This document shows positions 61,833 through 64,000 of a stretch of 64,000 nucleotides of DNA, piece by piece. The first letter of the stretch is position 1, and each line of letters starts with the position of its first letter. The stretch comes from Bradyrhizobium sp. U87765 SZCCT0048 (GTDB lineage Bacteria > Pseudomonadota > Alphaproteobacteria > Rhizobiales > Xanthobacteraceae), in the NCBI RefSeq assembly GCF_018131225.1, contig NZ_JAFCMM010000003.1:322001-386000 (forward strand), given 5' to 3'. The position numbers and the translations under genes were made by a program. Below the pieces are notes generated by a model. That model had not been told where the DNA came from. It was given only the letters and a program-made list of their open reading frames with translations, and searched no databases.

Positions 61833-63098
61833 TCAGCAGTCCTCGCACGCTTTCGCCATGTCGGTGAAGTGCTGTTCCGGCGGCTCCGAGACCATCGGCG
61901 GCAGCGGCGGGATCTCGCCCTTGCGGGTCTCGACCGCCGCCCCGCGCTCCAGCGTGCGATGGACCGGGCATTTGTTGGCGATCTCGATCAGGCGCTCCTG
62001 CTGGGCCGCGTCGAGCGCACCCTCCACCACCACCTCGCGGCTGAACACATCGCGCGGCTCCTCGGTGCGCTTGGTGTGGCCGACGGTGACGCTGACGCGA
62101 TCGAGCGGCCATGATTTCTGGTTGGCGTACATCCGCAGGGTCATCGCGGTGCAGGCGCCGAGCGCAGCGCTGAGCAGCTGATAGGGCGACGGCCCGGAGC
62201 CAAGGCCGCCGACATCGGCCGGCTCGTCGGCCACGAAACGGGCGCCAGCCGCCCGCACCTCGACCTGGTAGCGCCCCGCGCCGGTCTCGGCGACGACGAC
62301 GGCGTCGTCACGCGGTGCCGCCGGCGTCGCGGCCTCGGCCTCGGCCAGATAGCGCGATGCCCACGCCGCGATGACGTCAGCGGCATAGTCGGCGTCGACG
62401 CTTCCCGTCAGCAGGTGATCGGCATGATCGAGCGACACAAAGCTCTTGGGATGGCGCGCGGCCAGAAAGATCGCCGAGGCGTTGTCAATGCCGACGATCT
62501 GGTCGAGCGGCCCATGCAGGATCAGCAGCGGCCGCTTGAGGTGAGCGATGGTCTGTCCGGGGTCGTGATCACGCAGGTCGTCGACGAACGAGCGGCGGAT
62601 CGTGAACGGCGTACCGCCGAGATCGACCTTCGCCTCGCCCTTCGTCGTGAGCTCGTCCAGCTTGTCGCCGAACAGCCTGGTCACATGGCCGACGTCGAAC
62701 GGCGCGGCGATGGTTGCGACGGCCGTGATTTCGGGCAATTGCGCCGCGGCGGCAAGCGCCGCCGCACCGCCGAGGCTGTGGCCAATCAGCAGCGACGGCG
62801 CCATGCCCTGCCGTGCCAGCGCGCCGCTGGCGGCGACGAGGTCGCGTACATTGCCGCTGAAGGTGGTATCGGCGAATTCGCCGCCGCTGTCGCCGAGCCC
62901 GGTGAAATCGAAGCGCAGCACGCCGATGCCCTTGAGCGCCAGCGCCCGGGCAATACGCACCGCAGCGCGCGACTTGCGCGAGCAGGTGAAGCAGTGCGCG
63001 AACAGCGCGTAGGCGCGCGGACGGCCGTCCGGCAGGTCGAGCTGGCCGGCAAGACGCTGTCCGTCGGCGCCGTCGAAGTCGAAACGATGCGTGATCAT
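61833..63098 (-). CDS. Fused alpha/beta hydrolase-OsmC peroxidase-like protein
   Basis: 421 residues. The N-terminal half (about 1-260) is an alpha/beta hydrolase with LLIGHSLGGAAALAAA (nucleophile Ser) and LILHGPLDQIVG. The C-terminal half (about 285-421) is an OsmC domain with two conserved cysteines in LSAALGACTAMTLRMYA and NKCPVHRTLE. OsmC domains reduce organic hydroperoxides. Joining a lipase-like hydrolase to OsmC suggests action on peroxidised esters, but this is inference. The start MITHRFDF at 63098 is used. It is followed by the sulfite-oxidase-like gene at 19 bp. Confidence 0.88.
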   Translation of the reverse strand: MITHRFDFDGADGQRLAGQLDLPDGRPRAYALFAHCFTCSRKSRAAVRIARALALKGIGVLRFDFTGLGDSGGEFADTTFSGNVRDLVAASGALARQGMAPSLLIGHSLGGAAALAAAAQLPEITAVATIAAPFDVGHVTRLFGDKLDELTTKGEAKVDLGGTPFTIRRSFVDDLRDHDPGQTIAHLKRPLLILHGPLDQIVGIDNASAIFLAARHPKSFVSLDHADHLLTGSVDADYAADVIAAWASRYLAEAEAATPAAPRDDAVVVAETGAGRYQVEVRAAGARFVADEPADVGGLGSGPSPYQLLSAALGACTAMTLRMYANQKSWPLDRVSVTVGHTKRTEEPRDVFSREVVVEGALDAAQQERLIEIANKCPVHRTLERGAAVETRKGEIPPLPPMVSEPPEQHFTDMAKACEDC

Positions 63099-63308
63099 GG
63101 GAGCCACTCGCCTGTCCCGCCGCCATCGTCCCGACAGCGGCTGCTGGCGTCCATCATGCCGGCCGCCCGCCACGACGGCCAGCGCGAAATGCGCGGGGCC
63201 TCGCGCGCCCCGCAACCATGACCCGCGAGGTAATCGCAGCCGGCACATCGCCGTGGCTGACTACGGCCATCAACAGTGCAACGGACCGTTTGTCCCGGAG
63301 GTCATCAC

Positions 63309-64000
63309 ATGAATGTCATCACAACGGAATTCGACGCGGCCGACAGCCGAACCCCGCGCCACCCGGCCATCGTCACGCGGGACGGCCTGCGGCTGTTCCA
63401 CAAGGATTGGGGCGATGGCGCGCCCATCCTGTTCGTGCATGCCTGGTCGATGAGTTCGGATTTCTGGGAGTACCAGATGGCGCCGCTGGCGTCGCAGGGC
63501 TTTCGCTGCATCGCCTTCGACCGCCGCGGCAACGGCCGCTCCGAGGACAATGGTCGCGGCTACAGCCTCGATGCACTGGCGGACGATCTCGCCGGCGTCA
63601 TCGAACAGCTCGACCTCTCCGAAATCACGCTGGTGGGCCACTCCCTCGGCGCCAGCGAGGTGGTGCGCTATCTCACACGCCATGGCTCGGGCCGCGTCCG
63701 GCGCGCGGTGCTGGTTGCCGGCGGCACGCCACCGCTGGTCAAAAGCGCCGACAATCCCGACGGCATCGACAAGGCGATGTTCGACGCCATCCGCGACGCG
63801 CTGCTGGCCGACCGGGGAAAGTGGCTGCGCGACAACGCCGCACCGTTCTTCACACCGGACACCTCGGCGGCGATGCAGGACTGGACCATGGCGATGATGA
63901 TGCAGGCATCGCTGCGCGCGATGGTGGAGACGGTGTACCTGTCGTCGACGACCGACCTGCGGCGCGACCTTGCCCGCATCGACGTCCCGGTGCTGGTGAT
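63309..64000 (+). CDS. Alpha/beta hydrolase, N-terminal part
   Basis: About 230 residues before the window ends; no stop codon is reached. The start ATG at 63309 has GGAGG seven bases upstream. Motifs: ILFVHAWSMSSDFWEYQM, FRCIAFDRRGNGRSEDNG, LVGHSLGASEVVRYLTRHGS with the nucleophile Ser. This is the chloroperoxidase/arylesterase-like subgroup of alpha/beta hydrolases. The acid and histidine of the triad lie at least partly beyond the window. It is divergent from the OsmC fusion. Confidence 0.88.
   Translation, partial: MNVITTEFDAADSRTPRHPAIVTRDGLRLFHKDWGDGAPILFVHAWSMSSDFWEYQMAPLASQGFRCIAFDRRGNGRSEDNGRGYSLDALADDLAGVIEQLDLSEITLVGHSLGASEVVRYLTRHGSGRVRRAVLVAGGTPPLVKSADNPDGIDKAMFDAIRDALLADRGKWLRDNAAPFFTPDTSAAMQDWTMAMMMQASLRAMVETVYLSSTTDLRRDLARIDVPVLV

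Overview
The window reads as chromosomal DNA of a GC-rich alphaproteobacterium, most likely of the Nitrobacteraceae (Bradyrhizobium-Rhodopseudomonas group). The reasons are the gene families and their order: pal-ybgF-tilS-ftsH, hisZ-hisG overlapping by 4 bp, groESL behind a CIRCE element, glcDEF, a BacA-like ABC importer with a fused ATPase, a TorF-type porin, a META-domain protein, a FeeM-type N-acyl amino acid synthase, and an imperfect palindromic intergenic repeat of the kind common in these genomes. Nearly every gene is a chromosomal housekeeping or envelope gene. I see no tRNA or rRNA gene, insertion sequence, prophage or CRISPR array.

Layout. 1-9.4 kb: end of galU, a Cache-GGDEF diguanylate cyclase, an oxidoreductase/LysR divergent pair, an isochorismatase-like hydrolase/AraC divergent pair, an outer-membrane beta-barrel protein, and kdsD for Kdo synthesis. 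9.5-19.7 kb: ubiA, rsmE, hisZ-hisG, a coupled pair of a polyprenyl-phosphate glycosyltransferase and a ChbG/NaxD-type deacetylase, a DUF2076 protein, an L,D-transpeptidase and an orphan cheZ. 19.7-31.3 kb: a lipoprotein, groES-groEL, a secreted protein of unknown function, a CrtI-like FAD enzyme, a META-domain protein, an LctP-family lactate/glycolate permease, a BacA/BclA-like ABC importer and a CLC antiporter. 31.5-43 kb: a TorF-like porin, a Lys/Ala-rich histone-H1-like protein, glcD-glcE-glcF (glycolate oxidase), cytochrome c, a TetR regulator with a small partner, azlCD, and a Tat-exported amidase. 43-57 kb: one long minus-strand envelope block, tolQ-tolR-tolA-tolB, then an interruption of GGDEF-EAL, FeeM-like synthase and dctA, then pal-cpoB-tilS-ftsH. 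57.4-64 kb: a DUF817/DUF2809 membrane pair, a BASS-type transporter, a flavin-dependent monooxygenase, a cytosolic sulfite-oxidase-like protein, an alpha/beta-hydrolase-OsmC fusion and a partial alpha/beta hydrolase.

How they work together. The main themes are envelope building and maintenance (GalU, KdsD, glycosyltransferase/deacetylase pair, Tol-Pal, FtsH, L,D-transpeptidase, outer-membrane proteins), protein quality control (GroESL, FtsH), uptake and oxidation of small carboxylic acids (LctP-family permease, GlcDEF, DctA), and signalling through cyclic di-GMP (two GGDEF proteins) and possibly an N-acyl amino acid. The items most worth a second look are the FeeM-like synthase under a CtrA-type box inside the interrupted Tol-Pal cluster, the glycosyltransferase/NaxD-like pair, the nested palindrome between the lactate/glycolate permease and the BclA-like importer, and the Tat-type signal on TolB.
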